A stretch of 64,000 nt of DNA from Proteles cristata cristata (GCA_017311185.1 JAESUZ010001754.1:372001-436000), one strand, 5' to 3'; positions 1-11,480 are shown, numbered from the stretch's first letter. Notes: generated by a model not told the origin, from the sequence alone. Translations and numbers: made by a program.

Positions 1-1214
1 TTAAGAGCAAGGCCGACAGACCGAGGGGAGAAAGTGAAGGAGAGAGAAAAATGTGTGAGCATTTTTTTTTTTCTGTTTTCTTACAGCCAAATGCCTGGAA
101 ATCTACGGCATCCGGCAATTCCCTGGCCATGGCGCATAGTAAGACTCAGGAAATATAAGTTAAATTGGAGTTGAATTTGGCTGATGAGGGTTTGGAGGCA
201 GTGTTAGCTGCTGTGATCTGATTCGACCAAGTCTCTCCCTGCACTCCCCTCCCCCTAGCACACTCAGATTGTCTAATAACCTGTCACAAGTAGCAACAGC
301 ACTGAAGGCTTTGGCTGTGTCACAGGAAAAGATCCAGCCCTTCCCAGGAGATCTCCCCGGCACAGGAGCCGGCCCAGCTCTGCCCACACACTGGGTCTCT
401 GAGTCAGAAGGGCATGTTTTTGCAACTAATTTTACTACTCTTGTTTCTATCGCATTGGCGAAACACTGCTAGCTTTTTTTGGGGGGGGGGAGGGGGGCGG
501 AAAGGGGTCTGCACCAGCCAAGATCCCAAGATTAGTTATCTTGATAAGGAGACATTTCCCTGACCAGCCTCCCACCCTGCTTCCTCATTTTCTGCCCTTA
601 GACAGCTCGGGAGAGATAGATGGCAGTGCAAACAGCATCATCAAGGAAACATCTCCTGCAGCTCGTCTGCCAGGCAAGGGCTCTTGGAATCATAGATAAT
701 TAGTGAAGTTGTAGCAGCCAGCTAACTCAGCACCGGTGCAACGCTTCTGGGTTAGTGATTGTAGTATCTCTAAGTAAAGGGGTTATTCCAAGCATCAGTT
801 ATGGGCAAATGCGACTGACTTGTACTGTCCCAGTCTTTTGTGGGTATAGCAACAGAGCAGACAAAACTCCGTACTCACTTGGGACTTATATTCTAATGAT
901 CCACATTTGTCTACCTATCTTATGCAGTGACTTGAAATGACATAGACAATAAAATTACAAAATAAATATATCAGGATCAAATTATATGCCAATGAGAAGG
1001 GAAAGTCAGCACTAGGGAAGAAGAAATACCACTAGAAAATTCATAGTGTCTTATAGAGCTGCCAATGCCAAGTGGGAACTTTGGTCTGAAGCTCCTGGAT
1101 GGCCAAGGTAGAGAGGGGAAGTATATCAGTCACATGAGTCTCGTTGTTCAGAAAGGGATATCAATACTTTCCATATTTCTTCTTACAGTTAAATCTGTTA
1201 TCTAATCATATGAC
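1..1214. other. Intronic stretch without recognised elements
   Basis: No gene or classified repeat was recognised. There is a T-run at about 63-73 and a G-rich tract at 481-500 that could form a quadruplex. The short frames here have no family resemblance. Confidence 0.6.
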
Positions 1215-1402
1215 CTTATTTGAGCCTTAGAACGACCTTATGACTCAATGATCATTATTAACCCCATTTTACAGGTGGAAAACCTGGGGCTTAAAAAAGT
1301 TGTGTACCTTTCCCAAGGTTGTATCTGGAAAGTGGCAGAGCTGAGGTGAACTTTTAGGCAGTCTAAATTCAGAGGCAGTGAGCTAGAGCTCTTAACCATA
1401 TG
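1215..1402 (-). mobile_element. MIR SINE fragment
   Basis: The sequence reads in MIR antisense order: an ATTATTAACCCCATTTTACAG block, then GAGG/CTGGGGC, then CCCAAGGTTGTA, GTGGCAGAGCTGAG and a closing CTCTTAACCATA. The core and tRNA-like head are both present, so it is a fairly long copy. Confidence 0.75.
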
Positions 1403-1403
1403 T

Positions 1404-1640
1404 GGTTGACCCTTGAACTACGCAAAAATCTGAGCATAACTTTTGAATCCCCCCAAAACTTAGCTACTAATAGTCTACTGTTGGCTGTAAGCCTCATTGA
1501 GAACATAAACAGTTGATTAACAGTTTGTATGTTATACGTGTCATACACTGTATTCTTACACTAAAGTAAGCTAGAGAAAAGAAAATTTTAAGAAGAGAAA
1601 GAGAAGGAAGAGAAAATATTGTACTGTGTATGTGTATATA
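1404..1640. mobile_element. Tigger2/MER8-type DNA transposon remnant
   Basis: It begins with the terminal-repeat-like GTTGACCCTTGAAC at 1405. It continues with blocks I associate with Tigger2-derived elements: AACTTTTGAATCCCCCCAAAA, CTACTAATAG, CATAAACAGTTGATTAA and AAGTAAGCTAGAGAAAAGAA. It lies directly against the MIR end, so the original insertion was probably into MIR or its flank. No transposase frame survives. Confidence 0.7.
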
Positions 1641-1682
1641 TATATATATATATACGTACTGTGTGTGTTTATATATATATGA
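1619..1682. repeat. TA/TG microsatellite
   Basis: Two TA runs separated by a TGTG segment, at the degraded end of the Tigger-like element. Confidence 0.85.
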
Positions 1683-1826
1683 AATTCATTGGTTTCTAGA
1701 CCCAAGACATCCCAAGAATGGGAAAACCAGAGCTGTTAGGTCCCGGGTTTGAGATGACCTGGGCCTAAACTAGCCTGCAATCTTGTACTCATTTCCTGTT
1801 GTCATAAAGGCAGAAATAAGTAAAAA

Positions 1827-1890
1827 CAAACAAACAAACAAACAAACAAACAAACAAACAAACAAACAAACAAACAAACAAACAAACAAA
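1827..1890. repeat. (CAAA)16 microsatellite
   Basis: About sixteen perfect tetranucleotide units without interruption. Uninterrupted length suggests it is polymorphic. It may derive from the A-tail of a vanished retroposon. Confidence 0.95.
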
Positions 1891-2084
1891 AACACCTCTA
1901 GCTGGGCTCTGTCTGTTCTCAGGCTCCAGCCTTACAAGGAAGCCTCAGTAGGTCTGGAAGAGGTGTGTGGTGCTGGGAAAAGCCCTTGAAAGGCGCTCTC
2001 CAAGGTGCTGAAACACGAGGGGCTTACTCCTTTCCAGATTGGCCTCTTCCCTCTAAGTCACTAATCCTGGTAACCACAAGAGTG

Positions 2085-2110
2085 AAAACAAAACAAAACA
2101 AAACAAAACA
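2085..2110. repeat. (AAAAC)n short tandem repeat
   Basis: About five AAAAC units; a minor A-rich pentamer repeat. Confidence 0.85.
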
Positions 2111-2217
2111 CCCTCCTTCAAATAGGAGACAAACTGCATGACCAAGCTGACAAAATGTACCAATTTGTAAACGTTCAAGTTTATTTACAGGCTATGCCAA
2201 CCCTGAGAGGTAACACA

Positions 2218-2440
2218 GGGTAAAGGTTATAGCATGGACTCTAGAACCAGACTGCGTTAGCTCAGCAACTTATTAGCTGCGGGACTTTGGGCCAATTTCT
2301 TAAACCTTCTATGCCTCACTTCCTCACCGTAAAATGGAGGTAGTAGTAATAATAATCATAATAATACCCCAGGAAGAATTGTTGTGAGGGCCAAATAGTT
2401 GTAAGTCACTAAGTACTGTAAAAAGTGCATGGCAAATAAG
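2218..2440 (+). mobile_element. MIR SINE fragment
   Basis: Sense-order MIR: AGCATGGACTCTAGAACCAGACTG head, GGGACTTTGGGCCAATTTCTTAA, GTAAAATGGAGGTAGTAGTAATAAT, then TTGTTGTGAGG and AAGTACTGTAAAAAGTGC. Head, core and tail blocks are all recognisable. Confidence 0.8.
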
Positions 2441-2844
2441 ATCTATATGTGTGTTTGTTAAGAAACATCTCTTAGAGCAAAATTGCTTGGTAATGGGGTC
2501 ATTTCTGGGATGATGAACCCAGCAGAGTAACTCATGCCATTGGGTAAATCAAGCCTTAGGGGATGCAGTGATGGCAGAGGACATAGAAAACAGCATCTTG
2601 TTCTCATTCCTCTCTACCACATTCACATGACAACACAAAAAACTATGCACCAGATGCAATTTCCTCTTGCATCTTGGACTTCTGAGTCCAATGATTTTCT
2701 AAAATGTTGAATTCTGTTTGCTCTACAGTTTTTAAACAACAGCTGTTCATTCCACCCCAGAGGTGGCAGCGAGTCTGTGTTGGGGGATGTTGAACGCGTA
2801 CCCACATCCCTTGGCTCCTCACGGGGATGTTAGGGGGGTCTAAT
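2441..2844. other. Intronic stretch, nothing recognised
   Basis: Moderately AT-rich unique-looking sequence with no repeat or gene signature. Confidence 0.5.
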
Positions 2845-2920
2845 TAATTACTGTTTGTAAAGCATTGAGAAATTCTCTAGTGAAAGTTGCTATAGAAATG
2901 CAAGTTGCTGTATTATGATT
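2845..2920 (+). mobile_element. Possible CR1/L3-type 3' end
   Basis: TTTGTAAAGCATTGAGAAAT, then GTGAAAGTTGCTATAGAAATG, is close to the conserved 3' end of CR1/L3 LINEs and related ancient SINEs (…AAAGCRCTTTGAGA…GGCGCTATATAAATGC…). It is short, and the assignment rests on this motif only. Confidence 0.45.
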
Positions 2921-4479
2921 ACATGTACTTGTAATTGTTTTCAAAGTTTACTTACTGGGCCGGGAGAGAGGGAGAATATAGGTTTTTTTTTTTCCTTGAT
3001 GATGTGGATAATGCTTTGTAAATTGGCATTTATGGGTGTCAAATCACTTTATGGAGATGTATCTTCAGAGCTACAAGAATCTCAGAGTGGGAAATGCACA
3101 TTGAGCATTCCTTCTTTTGCTTTTGCTTTTTTCACTCCTTATGTCCACAGTTTAACTAATGTGAAAGAAGCAACCATGTGCATCCAAACTTAAAATGCCC
3201 CAGTATGTATTTTTATATAAAGTTTCCTACAATGGAACCAGTTTTTTTTTTTTTTATAGAACACGCGTCCCATTAATTTATGCTAAAGGCTGAGCAACAT
3301 TAGGTTGAAATAAAATTTTGAAGCAGAAACAAAGAAAGTTAGGGGTAGATGTGAACTCCAACAATTAAAATTTTGTGTTGGGTGCCTCTAAGTCTTGGCT
3401 TGGCTTTATTTTGTTAAATTGTGTGAAATGATTAGTAGCAAGCTCATATCTGAGAAGTATCTTTCCATGGTTATATATATATTTGTTTCTCTTCATTATC
3501 TACTTTCCCCTATTTTATAGGAAAATACCTATTTTATTGATGTGGTTGACCACTATATGAAACCTACCCACCTTTCTCTAATGTATCTATTTCCTAACTC
3601 AGGTGTGAGATAGTGATACCAATCTTAACGTACTAAAAAGGAAAAGCTGACTGGAATTAAAATTTAGCATTATACGGAGACAGCGCCCAAGACCTTGTTT
3701 GTGAGCTGTTTACACTGTGCTGAAGTCTGAATCAGATAAGAACACTATCAGTGCTGCCATTAGCTACTACTCCTCAGTCAAGTTTTATCTATAGCCTCAC
3801 AAAAATTGATTTGCAGTCAGTTATATTTGTTTTTTAAAATCCCATAAAATCTAAGAAGCCTATTTCAGTCTGTAAAATGAAGCAAATAATTGCCTCTTTT
3901 ATATGAATAAAGTGTAAAATCCATACCTGGACTAATGGCCATTTTCCTATTCCTCAGAAGGCGCTTTGAGTGCCAGCCACACCATACACCGCATAGATTT
4001 TCTACGTTTATGCTCTTTTATGAATTTCTAAACCAAATTTGGAATTCTCATCAACTCTTCCTGCTGTTTTCTGCTACCTGCCTCTCACCTTTACCCGCTA
4101 CAGACATTGACATTCTCTGCTCTAGTATCTTGTATGTGGTGAGATTTCTCACCCACTAATCAATAAAGAAAAGAATGAATGGGTGACCTGGGGCTTACTT
4201 CTCGAGGGTAGGGAGTCTTATATTTGCTTGTAGCCTTTGGTATGGTGGTCTGATGGCAGAGGGCAGATAATGATAGTATTTATTCAAACCATCCAATGCA
4301 CATCTGCTCACGATGGCTTTTGTTCCTAGTGGATTAGCTATATTGCAAAGGATCAATAAGCCAAATAATCCTGGCAGATCTTCACTTAAAATTCTTAGGG
4401 ATGCTGTCACTTGCTTAACTGCATTCAGTCCTATTGATTTACCGCTCACATCCTTCTAATTTTCTCCTTCCCTACTGAC
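2921..4479. other. AT-rich intronic block without recognised genes
   Basis: Unique-looking AT-rich sequence with short T-runs (2983-2995, 3242-3257). The part at about 4020-4180 ends TCAATAAAGAAAAGAATGAATG, which may be a worn L2 3' end, but the rest is not diagnostic. Confidence 0.5.
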
Positions 4480-5132
4480 CATCCTAGTCTGGGCCACCAC
4501 CGCCTCTCACCCGCACAGCCACAGTGTCCCCCTAAAGTCTGCTCTCAATCATTTTTGCTCCTTCTTACCTCTTCATCTTCATTGTAGCAGAGGGGTCATT
4601 TAAAATGCAAGTCTTATCATCTTGATTATGGGGTTCTTAAGACCCTTCAGTGGCTCTCATTGATTTAAGGACTAAAAAAAAAATAAAAAATAAAAAATAA
4701 ATCTGCCTTTGTTTCTCCCTCCACAAGTCACTCTGCCTTCTTTGCTCTAGCCACTCTGCCTTCCTTCCTGGTTCTTAATTATCTCAGTTTGCTCCCCTGC
4801 CTTAGGACCTTTGCGCATGGTATTGCCATTGCCTGGAACACTCTTTTTTCCCCCTCACCTTTTACCTGATTACCATGTCATCCCTTAAAGCCCAGCTTCC
4901 CCAGTCTAGCTAAAGCTTTGCTTACAGACTCTTTCTAATGCCCAGTGATTTTTCCTTCCTCACAGTGTAGTTTGTAGGTGTGTGTGCGTGTGTGTGTGTG
5001 TGGGGGGGTGTATGTCTAAGCTCAGAAGAGAAGGAGTTGGGCCTGTTCTTTGCTCCCCACTCTATTCCCAGAACTTAGAATCCCCTGGGACAAAGGAAGG
5101 ATTTAGAAAAAAAATTGTAGAATGAATGAATA
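4480..5132 (+). mobile_element. L2 LINE 3' region
   Basis: The L2 order is visible: GACCCTTCAGTGGCTCTCATTG, CCACTCTGCCTTC, CCTTAGGACCTTTGCGCATGG, CCTGGAACACTCTTTTT and the terminal CCCAGAACTTAGAA…AGAATGAATGAA. An A-rich insert at 4673-4701 and a (GT)n run at 4976-5006 interrupt it. Confidence 0.7.
4976..5006. repeat. (GT)n microsatellite with G-run
   Basis: An imperfect GTGTGTGCGTGTG run ending in seven G's, inside the L2 fragment. Confidence 0.8.
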
Positions 5133-5774
5133 ACTCTGGACTAAATTTAAGATCTTTGTCTAACAAAGCAGCAGTCAGGGAAGAAATTTATATGCTCAAA
5201 TGCCTGTTTTCCAGCTGCTGGGAAGGTATGCATCACCCAGCTCTACTATCAGTGAGTCCTTGGTATCAACCTCAGAAATGATGTGATTTTTTTTCCCAGT
5301 AGAAGTTCAGCCCTTTATAAAATAATTCCTGCACATCGTGGCAGGTGACCAAGAGGTCCATGCAAATAATTAAAGAAGGGCACATGATTGCCAAATCAAG
5401 CAACAGAAAAAAAATAATACCGGACAATTGTACAATGAGGATTCTTTATCAGTGAAATAAATAGCCCAGAAGCCATCCATGTGGAAATGCCCCAGGGACA
5501 CAGTGTTCTTGGTAAGGTGAGGCAAGCAATCCCCCCTCACTAGGCTCCCACTGGCGTGTCTGGCTTGTGTTGCCCTCCCCCGTTCACACCTTCTGACCAG
5601 GACAACCTTGCTCAGAGCACCCCCAGCAAGTCACACCAGGAACGTGATTCCTTCTGCTCAGTCTGCCTCCCTTTCCCATCACCTTCTTCGCACTTCCATT
5701 TCTGGAACCCCAGGGCAAACATCCACTCATCACTTCCCTGTCCAACTAACTCCTTATACAACATTTCCTTGTCC
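5133..5774. other. Intronic stretch, nothing recognised
   Basis: Unique-looking sequence between the L2 fragment and a young SINE; open frames at 5556-5841 are not coding-like. Confidence 0.5.
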
Positions 5775-5787
5775 AGTTGAAATTTTA

Positions 5788-6030
5788 TTTTATTTTATTT
5801 TATTTTATTTTATTTTTTTAAAATGTTTTATTTATTTCTAGGAGACAGAGAGAGAGACAGCGTGAACAGGGGAGGGTCAGAGAGAGAGGGAGTCACAGAC
5901 TGAAACAGGCTCCAGGCTCCGAGCTGGCAGTCAGCACAGAGCCCGACGCGGGGCTCGAACCCACGAATCGCGAGATCAGGACCCAAGCGAAAGTCGGACG
6001 CTCAACCGACTAAGCCACCCAGGCGCCCCT
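5788..6030 (-). mobile_element. SINEC, young 'TTTCTAGGA' subfamily (copy A)
   Basis: The element reads poly-T/(TTTTA)n at its 3' end (left) to the tRNA-derived head GCCACCCAGGCGCCCC (right). It is flanked by a perfect 13-bp TSD, AGTTGAAATTTTA, at 5775-5787 and 6031-6043. It carries the diagnostic bases TTTCTAGGAGA, GACAGCGTGA, GGCAGTCAGCACAG, AAGCGAAAGTCGGACG and GACTAAGCC. It shares GGGAGTCACAGACTGAAAC with copy C. Confidence 0.97.
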
Positions 6031-6043
6031 AGTTGAAATTTTA

Positions 6044-7003
6044 ATGTTTCCTTCATTGTCTGAGTAAATGGCCCATCCACACCATCCATCAGCTCATGGC
6101 AGAACCCAGGGGATTGTCCTTGCTTCTTTCTTCTCCCTTCAATCCCAGGCACATCCCATTCATCAAAGTCCTGCCCCAAATCTGGTCCTTTCCTCCTACC
6201 ACACCCTCCTGATCTTAACCACCATTTTCCCTGCAAAGGTGTCCCCGTGGGCCCGCTCGTCTTTACTTGCTTCCTTTCAGCCACACTGGCCTCCTGCTGT
6301 TCTTCAACATTGCAGGCACACTCCTCCCTCAGGACCTTTGCACTAGCTGTTTCCTCTACCAAAGACACCTTTCCCTAGATAGTTATTATTTATTTATTAT
6401 TCCCTAGATATTATTTGGTCTGTCATCTCCTTCAGGTAGTTTCTCAAACGTTCCTTCCCACTAAGACCTTCCCTGACCACTCTATAAAATATTGCAAATT
6501 TCCTTTCCCAGAAACACGCTAGCCCACGTCCCCAATGTATTTTTCTCCTTATGTGCCTAGAAGGAGTCTGCATTTGGCTTAGTGCTCTGTGTTGCCAACT
6601 CTAAATCCATTAGGTATCTTTCTAATTTTTTTAATTAGAAAGAGTGGCTTCACGTCCTACATGGACCGCAGTGTGGGATTTGAACTCACCACCTTGAAAT
6701 TAAGACCTGAGCTGAGATCAAGAGTTGGACACTTAACTGACTGAGCCACCCAGGCACCCCAAGATATCTTTTTTTAAACAAGAGACCCTGCAAGTTCATT
6801 TTGACCTTGCTTCCACAAATTACGTAGCTGGTCTTAACAACATGCTATGTTTTTGACTTACTTTGTTGCTTGCATATCTCCCCACTAGGGAGTGAGCCAC
6901 AGGGGCAGGGGTCCTCACCTCTTTTGTCCATCACTGTAACCCTAGACCTAGAACAGAGCTGTGTATGGGGTAGATGCTCAAGACATATTTGTGAATAAAT
7001 GAG
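6044..7003 (+). mobile_element. L2 LINE 3' region, interrupted by an old SINE
   Basis: L2 landmarks in order are CAGCCACACTGGCCTCCTGC (6280-6299), CTCAGGACCTTTGCACTAGC (6331-6350), AGACCTTCCCTGACCAC (6464-6480), then after the SINE at 6622-6761 the terminal GGAGTGAGCCACAGGGGCAGG and GAATAAATGAG at about 6889-7003. An ATT-rich segment near 6382-6412 is an internal duplication of CCCTAGATA…. Confidence 0.75.
6622..6761 (-). mobile_element. Old, short CAN SINE inside L2
   Basis: Antisense tRNA-derived head (GACTGAGCCACCCAGGCACCCC) and body (ACCTGAGCTGAGATCAAGAG) are diverged. The (GA)n segment and most of the tail are missing. An imperfect TSD, AGRTATCTTT, is at 6612-6621 and 6762-6771. Confidence 0.85.
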
Positions 7004-7009
7004 TCCTCC

Positions 7010-7576
7010 CGGTTAAATTAGCCAGACATCTGGGAGTCACCCTTGACACTTATCAACTTCCATGGACCCCCACATTCAAGTTACATCTATTTTGTTCCTT
7101 AAATATAGTTTAGATCTGTCTGATTCTCTCCATTTTCTGTGTACCACCCTCAGCCGGATTACCTGGATGCTTCCTTGCACTGTGCTTAACTAGTCTCCAT
7201 CGTCCCCATATGTCCAACCACTCCCCATAGTTACTGCCTTCTACCTGAAGAGCCCAAGATGAAGGTCAAGTCCCTGACATAACCTCAAGGGCCTGCCTGA
7301 GCTGGCCCTGTCTGCCTCTTCTCCCACATCCTGCCCTCCCTCTTGGCAATGCAGCCTCCTGGGCCGCCTTTCGACCCTGCAAATACATTGTTTATTGTTT
7401 GCTTGCAAACCCTTCTGTCTCCTGTTTCCAGAACACTTTTCACTCCCTCTAACTCTTGCTCACCCTCATCCCTTTCCCAAACTCCTGAGTTAAATCTCCC
7501 CATTATTTGCGATCACAGTGGCACCTTCCATACGTCTCTTCTCTGTAAGTCTTACGATAGCAGCAACTGGACAATG
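7010..7576 (+). mobile_element. Probable second L2 fragment
   Basis: ACATCTGGGAGTCACCCTTGACAC, later CTGAGCTGGCCCTGTCTGCCTC and GTCTTACGATAGCAGCAACTGGA-type sequence resemble upstream L2 3' sequence. It is less certain than the preceding copy because the diagnostic end is missing or displaced by the SINE and L1 that follow. Confidence 0.45.
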
Positions 7577-7593
7577 ATTGGTGTGCTTTCTTT

Positions 7594-7647
7594 CCTTCTT
7601 CCTTCCTTTCTTTTTTTTTTTTTTAAGAGGGCATGAGTATGGGAGAG

Positions 7648-7682
<35 letters not shown>

Positions 7683-7803
7683 CCCAAGCAAGCTCTACAC
7701 TTGGTGCAGAGCCCAAATGGGGGCTCAATTCATGACCCTGAGATCCTGACCTGAGCCAAAATCAACAGTTGGATGCTCAACCAACTGAGCAACCCAGGCA
7801 CCC
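7594..7803 (-). mobile_element. Older CAN SINE with (GA)n expansion
   Basis: Poly-T at 7610-7625 and (GA)n at 7651-7680 are followed by CAAGCAAGCTCTACACTTGG, GTGCAGAGCCCAAATGGGGG and AACTGAGCAACCCAGGCACCC. This is the older subfamily (CCAAGCAGGCTCCA-type body). The probable imperfect TSD is TTGGTGTGCTTTCTT / TGATGTGTTTTCTT. Confidence 0.9.
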
Positions 7804-7823
7804 TGATGTGTTTTCTTGATTGT

Positions 7824-8007
7824 TCTCTCTCTCTCTCTCTCTTTCTCAAATTTATTATCAAGTTGGCTAACAGTGTATACAGTGTGCTCTTGGTTTTGTG
7901 GGAGATTCCTGTGATCCATCACTTACATACAACACCCAGTGCTCATCCCAACAAGTGCCCTCTTCAGTGCCCATCACCCCTTTCCCCCTCTTTCCTCTTA
8001 TGTCCAC
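7824..8007 (-). mobile_element. 5'-truncated carnivore L1, 3' end only
   Basis: After a (CT)n run it reads TCAAATTTATTATCAAGTTGG, GTGTATACAGTGTGCTCTTGG, ACAACACCCAGTGCTCATCC and CAACAAGTGCCCTCTTCAGTG. This is the antisense 3' UTR of the carnivore L1 family. Only about 160 bp is present, typical of abortive reverse transcription. Confidence 0.85.
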
Positions 8008-8931
8008 AGGATTGTAGGGTTAGAAGGTCAGGGACCACACCTCTGAGATCTCTGCTCAGTAATGCTGCTCAAGTGAGTGAATGTGTGGCAGGAAGCCCTG
8101 CTGAGCAGTTAATCTAGGTTGAGTCTTCAATGGCTAGTTAGCTTCCACACTGAGTCCCAGGAGGCAGACAAGCCTCAGGGCATGTTCATGGTCTTATAGT
8201 CCGCAAGCTGTAGGGCCAAGATGCAAAGTTGCCCCCATGGGGATGGGGGGGAGGGGGGAGCTGGGCTGTATGCAGAAATCTTGTTACCCAAACCCAGAGT
8301 TGGGTCCCATGGTATTTCTTTTCTTTTTTTCCCTTTTCTTTTAAAAATGTGGATGAGTGGCTAACATTGATAAACTGGGAGGTTTCACGTAAAAAACTGA
8401 TTATTTGGCTTCTTTTGAAAAGTTGAAAGACCCAACAATCTTGGGCCTGCAGTGCGGCAGTTGGCTGGAGCCAGCTGGGGCTGCCTTGGCTGGGACCTAC
8501 AGCGCATGGTGGTCCCAGCAGGTGGAGGAGGCCACCGCCTGTCCTCTCCGTCCCAGTCTCTGCCCACGGAGAAAGCAGGGCTGGATTTTCTGAAATAAGA
8601 AGGGCTGCAGGGATTGCAAGAAGTCAAGGAGAGACAAGCTGGAAAGGCCAGAGATGTTAGCAGACTCTAAAGGCTCTGGGCTCTGGAGGGGGCCCAGGCA
8701 CTAGGATCCCAGCCTGAGGCAGTCCCCTGTGTCCAAGCTTGTGGAAGTAAAGGAGCTGGCCACCCTCTGGATGAGGAGGGCATGGACAGGGAGATGGCTT
8801 GGAAACTACGGGCTCTTTTTTATGGGTTCTTGATAGTGTAAGGCCATTATGAGATAATGGGGAGAGAAAGAGGCATCTCAGAAACACAGCCCATGTCAAA
8901 TTTTGTGTGTGTGTCTATTCCAAGAACCGTG

Positions 8932-8963
<32 letters not shown>

Positions 8964-9337
8964 GTGGGAGGCTGGGGGTAGGGGGACTCTCAGAGTCAGA
9001 TTTAATTTGTTTTAGAACAAATACAGCAATGCAGGTTTCTTACATGTAAGAGCTGTGGCTGAAGCTCCTACATGCCTCACTGAAGTGAAGTTTCCCATAT
9101 TCTCAAAATGACAGAATCTTTGAGGAATGCTGTTCCTCCCTTCCTCAATTTGTCTGCACTGACCAGTGTGCTTGGGTATACTTTACCCCACATGCTTCCC
9201 TTTCTTCTTGTGGTTTTAAGACTGACACTTAGAAGTCCATTATGACACTACTCAGTGCTGCCTGTATTTGGAAAGCCTGTGGGAAAGCCACGCCCTTGAA
9301 AAACCACAAGTCCAAACCAGGTAGAACAGTCGGTTAG
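8008..9337. other. Intronic stretch with simple repeats only
   Basis: A possible L2 end at 8010-8050 is not diagnostic. The G-rich tract at 8237-8263 could form a quadruplex. The frame at 8385-8627 is not coding-like. Confidence 0.5.
8901..8963. repeat. (TG)n microsatellite
   Basis: Two TG runs (8905-8914 and 8929-8963) with a short interruption; alternating purine-pyrimidine. Confidence 0.9.
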
Positions 9338-9350
9338 GAAGGTCTGTCTT

Positions 9351-9566
9351 TGGGGCACTTGGGTAGCTCAGTCAGTTAAGCATCCGACTTCGGCTCAGGT
9401 CATGATCTCGGGGTTCATGGGTTCAAGACCCATGTCAGGCTCTGTGCTGATAGCTCGGAACCTGGAACCTGCTTCAGATTCTGGGTCTCCCTCTCTCTCT
9501 CTGTCCCTCCCTGGCTTGCACTCTGTCTCTCAAAAATAAATAAGTGTTAAAAAAATTAAAATAAAA
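9351..9566 (+). mobile_element. CAN SINE, sense orientation
   Basis: The head GGGGCACTTGGGTAGCTCAG at 9352, body GTCATGATCTCGGGG, (CT)n and AATAAATAAGTGTTAAAAAAA tail are all present. The probable imperfect TSD (GAAGGTCTGTCTT / GAAGGGCTGCTTA) flanks it. It is antisense to CACNG2, unlike most SINEs here. Confidence 0.93.
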
Positions 9567-10384
9567 GAAGGGCTGCTTAGCCTCAACATTATAAAAATGT
9601 TCCAACCTAATTTAGGCTTGTGATGGTGTGAGAGTGAACTTTGTCTACAAGAATTTCAAAGGGTCTCAGAACTTGAGGTGATGAGTCTCCCCTCCTTGTC
9701 GGGTGGTTTGGTTGTTAAGGGCAGGATCCCAGATTTCTCACACGCTTCTGCTCTTCTCCCTCCCAGCCTAGCCTTTGCCAAAGTGGCCTGTGGATCTTTG
9801 TTATGAAGGATGAGAAAACAGGTGAGAGAAGCAGAGAGGAAGGCTGAAAGTGGGGGAGGATTAGTGAGGGAGCCTGAGTTCCTCCCGACTAAAGGCAGCT
9901 GTGGTTGGGGAGAGGATAGGACGGAGTGCTGGGGCCTGGGCCGGAGACTTTGGGGGTCTGGAGTCGGAGGCTCTAGAAGTGAGAACTGTCTGCGTGGGTT
10001 GGGAATTGGGTCGTCTTTAGGGGTTCGTGTTCTTTAGGGATCAGGAGTGGACACTGCACCAGAATTCTTTTAATGACTCTTTGACGACGATGGGACTTTT
10101 TGCAGAGTTTTGAGCCACTTGGAGCTTTATGATGTTTGAGGGCTCCACTCGTGTATGCAAGCCCCACTGCGTTTATGACAGAATAGTTTCTGTAAGGAGA
10201 ATGTCGGCCCCTCTACCCGAGGTCTTAAGTAATTCAAGTCTGGTTCAAGTGAAGCTTTCCTCCACTCCTTCAGCAATTAGCTAGCTCCTTGATATCCCGG
10301 TCCTCAGTTTGCTTAGGTCGTATTCTGGTTCCCATCCCCACCCCACCCCCCTCAATATGCTAATCCATCGGTTTACATTTTGCC
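9567..10384. other. Intronic stretch, nothing recognised
   Basis: Unique-looking sequence. A G-rich segment at about 9850-10020 produces spurious open frames. Confidence 0.5.
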
Positions 10385-10508
10385 TCCTTTCCTTGGCCAG
10401 AGAATAGGGTCCAGCTATGTTTTACTGCTCTTTATAGATTCAGCCCATCGCTAAGACCATACCTGTGGGCACATAATCAGTACATGTTTTTTGAACAAAT
10501 GAATGAGG
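10385..10508 (+). mobile_element. L2 3' end
   Basis: Closing L2 pattern: TCAGCCCATCGCTAAGACC, GTGGGCACATAATCAGTACATG and TTTTTTGAACAAATGAATGAG. Confidence 0.55.
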
Positions 10509-10779
10509 CTTACCAATGGCTGTGATTTACTTAAGACTTCCAGATCTCTCTTTAACTAGGTCCATACCAAGGGCTACCAGAAACATTCAAGCAGCATAGG
10601 ATGGAAGAGTCTGACAAATAGATTCTAACATGTTACCTCTGGGAACTAATTTAACTTAGGAGATGAACGTACCCAGGAAATGGTGTCGGGCTCTTGCAGT
10701 TGACTTTCTTATCAATGATTCAGGGACTGGAAAGGCTGCATATTGGCGTGTTTGCCAATGATTCTAAGCTGGCCCCCAA

Positions 10780-11480
10780 ATTTAGACTCATCCTTGATTT
10801 GTGTCGTTCTTATAACCCACATTCAACCTGTGGTTGAAATCTTGGTGGTTTTACCTTAAACACACAGCCCAAATCCAACCACTTCTCATCACTCCCCCCA
10901 TCCTCCAATCTAAGCCACATCCTTGCTCATTGGGACTGGCATAATGGCCTCCTGACTGGCCTTCCTGATTCTACTCTGGCTCCTGTGGTCTGTTCCCCAC
11001 CCACCAACCAGATCACGACCCTCCTCCACTCAAAGCCCTCCAATGGCTTCCATTGTGCTCAGAGCAAAAGCCAAAGAAAGTCCCTTCAGTCTGGCCCCTG
11101 CCGCCTCCCTGGCCTCCCCTCGCTCCAGGAATACTGGCCTCTTTGCACTTCCTCAAATGCACAGAGCACATTCCTGTTTCTCCTGCCACGCAAGGCTCTG
11201 CCCCAGAAATGTGGCTCTTTCCCTCACTTCCTTGATGTTCTTCTCACTGAGCCCTCCCTTCTCCAGCCTTCTTGCAGCTCCCCTGCCTGCCCCTCCCCGG
11301 CCTCCTTCCCTATTGAATTCCCCAGAGCACGTACCTCTCATCTGACCTATATTTTGCTTTTCTTTCGTTTGTTTCTTGTCTATCTCCTGTAGCATGAGGG
11401 CGCGTCACGATGGGGAGGACTTTTGTTTGCTCCGTCCACCATTGCATCCCGGCGCCGGGCACCGGAGAAGTGCTGGACAG
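10780..11480 (+). mobile_element. Long L2 3' fragment
   Basis: The best-preserved L2 in the intron. It shows CCAAATCCAACCACTTCTCATC, GGCCTCCTGACTGGCCTTCC, CAAAGCCCTCCAATGGCTTCC, AGAGCAAAAGCCAAAG, CCTTCAGTCTGGCCCCTGCC and ACTTCCTTGATGTTCTTCTC, then a terminal region near CACCATTGCATCCCGGCGCC. The parallel open frames at 10985-11392 are translations of this repeat, not genes. Confidence 0.8.
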
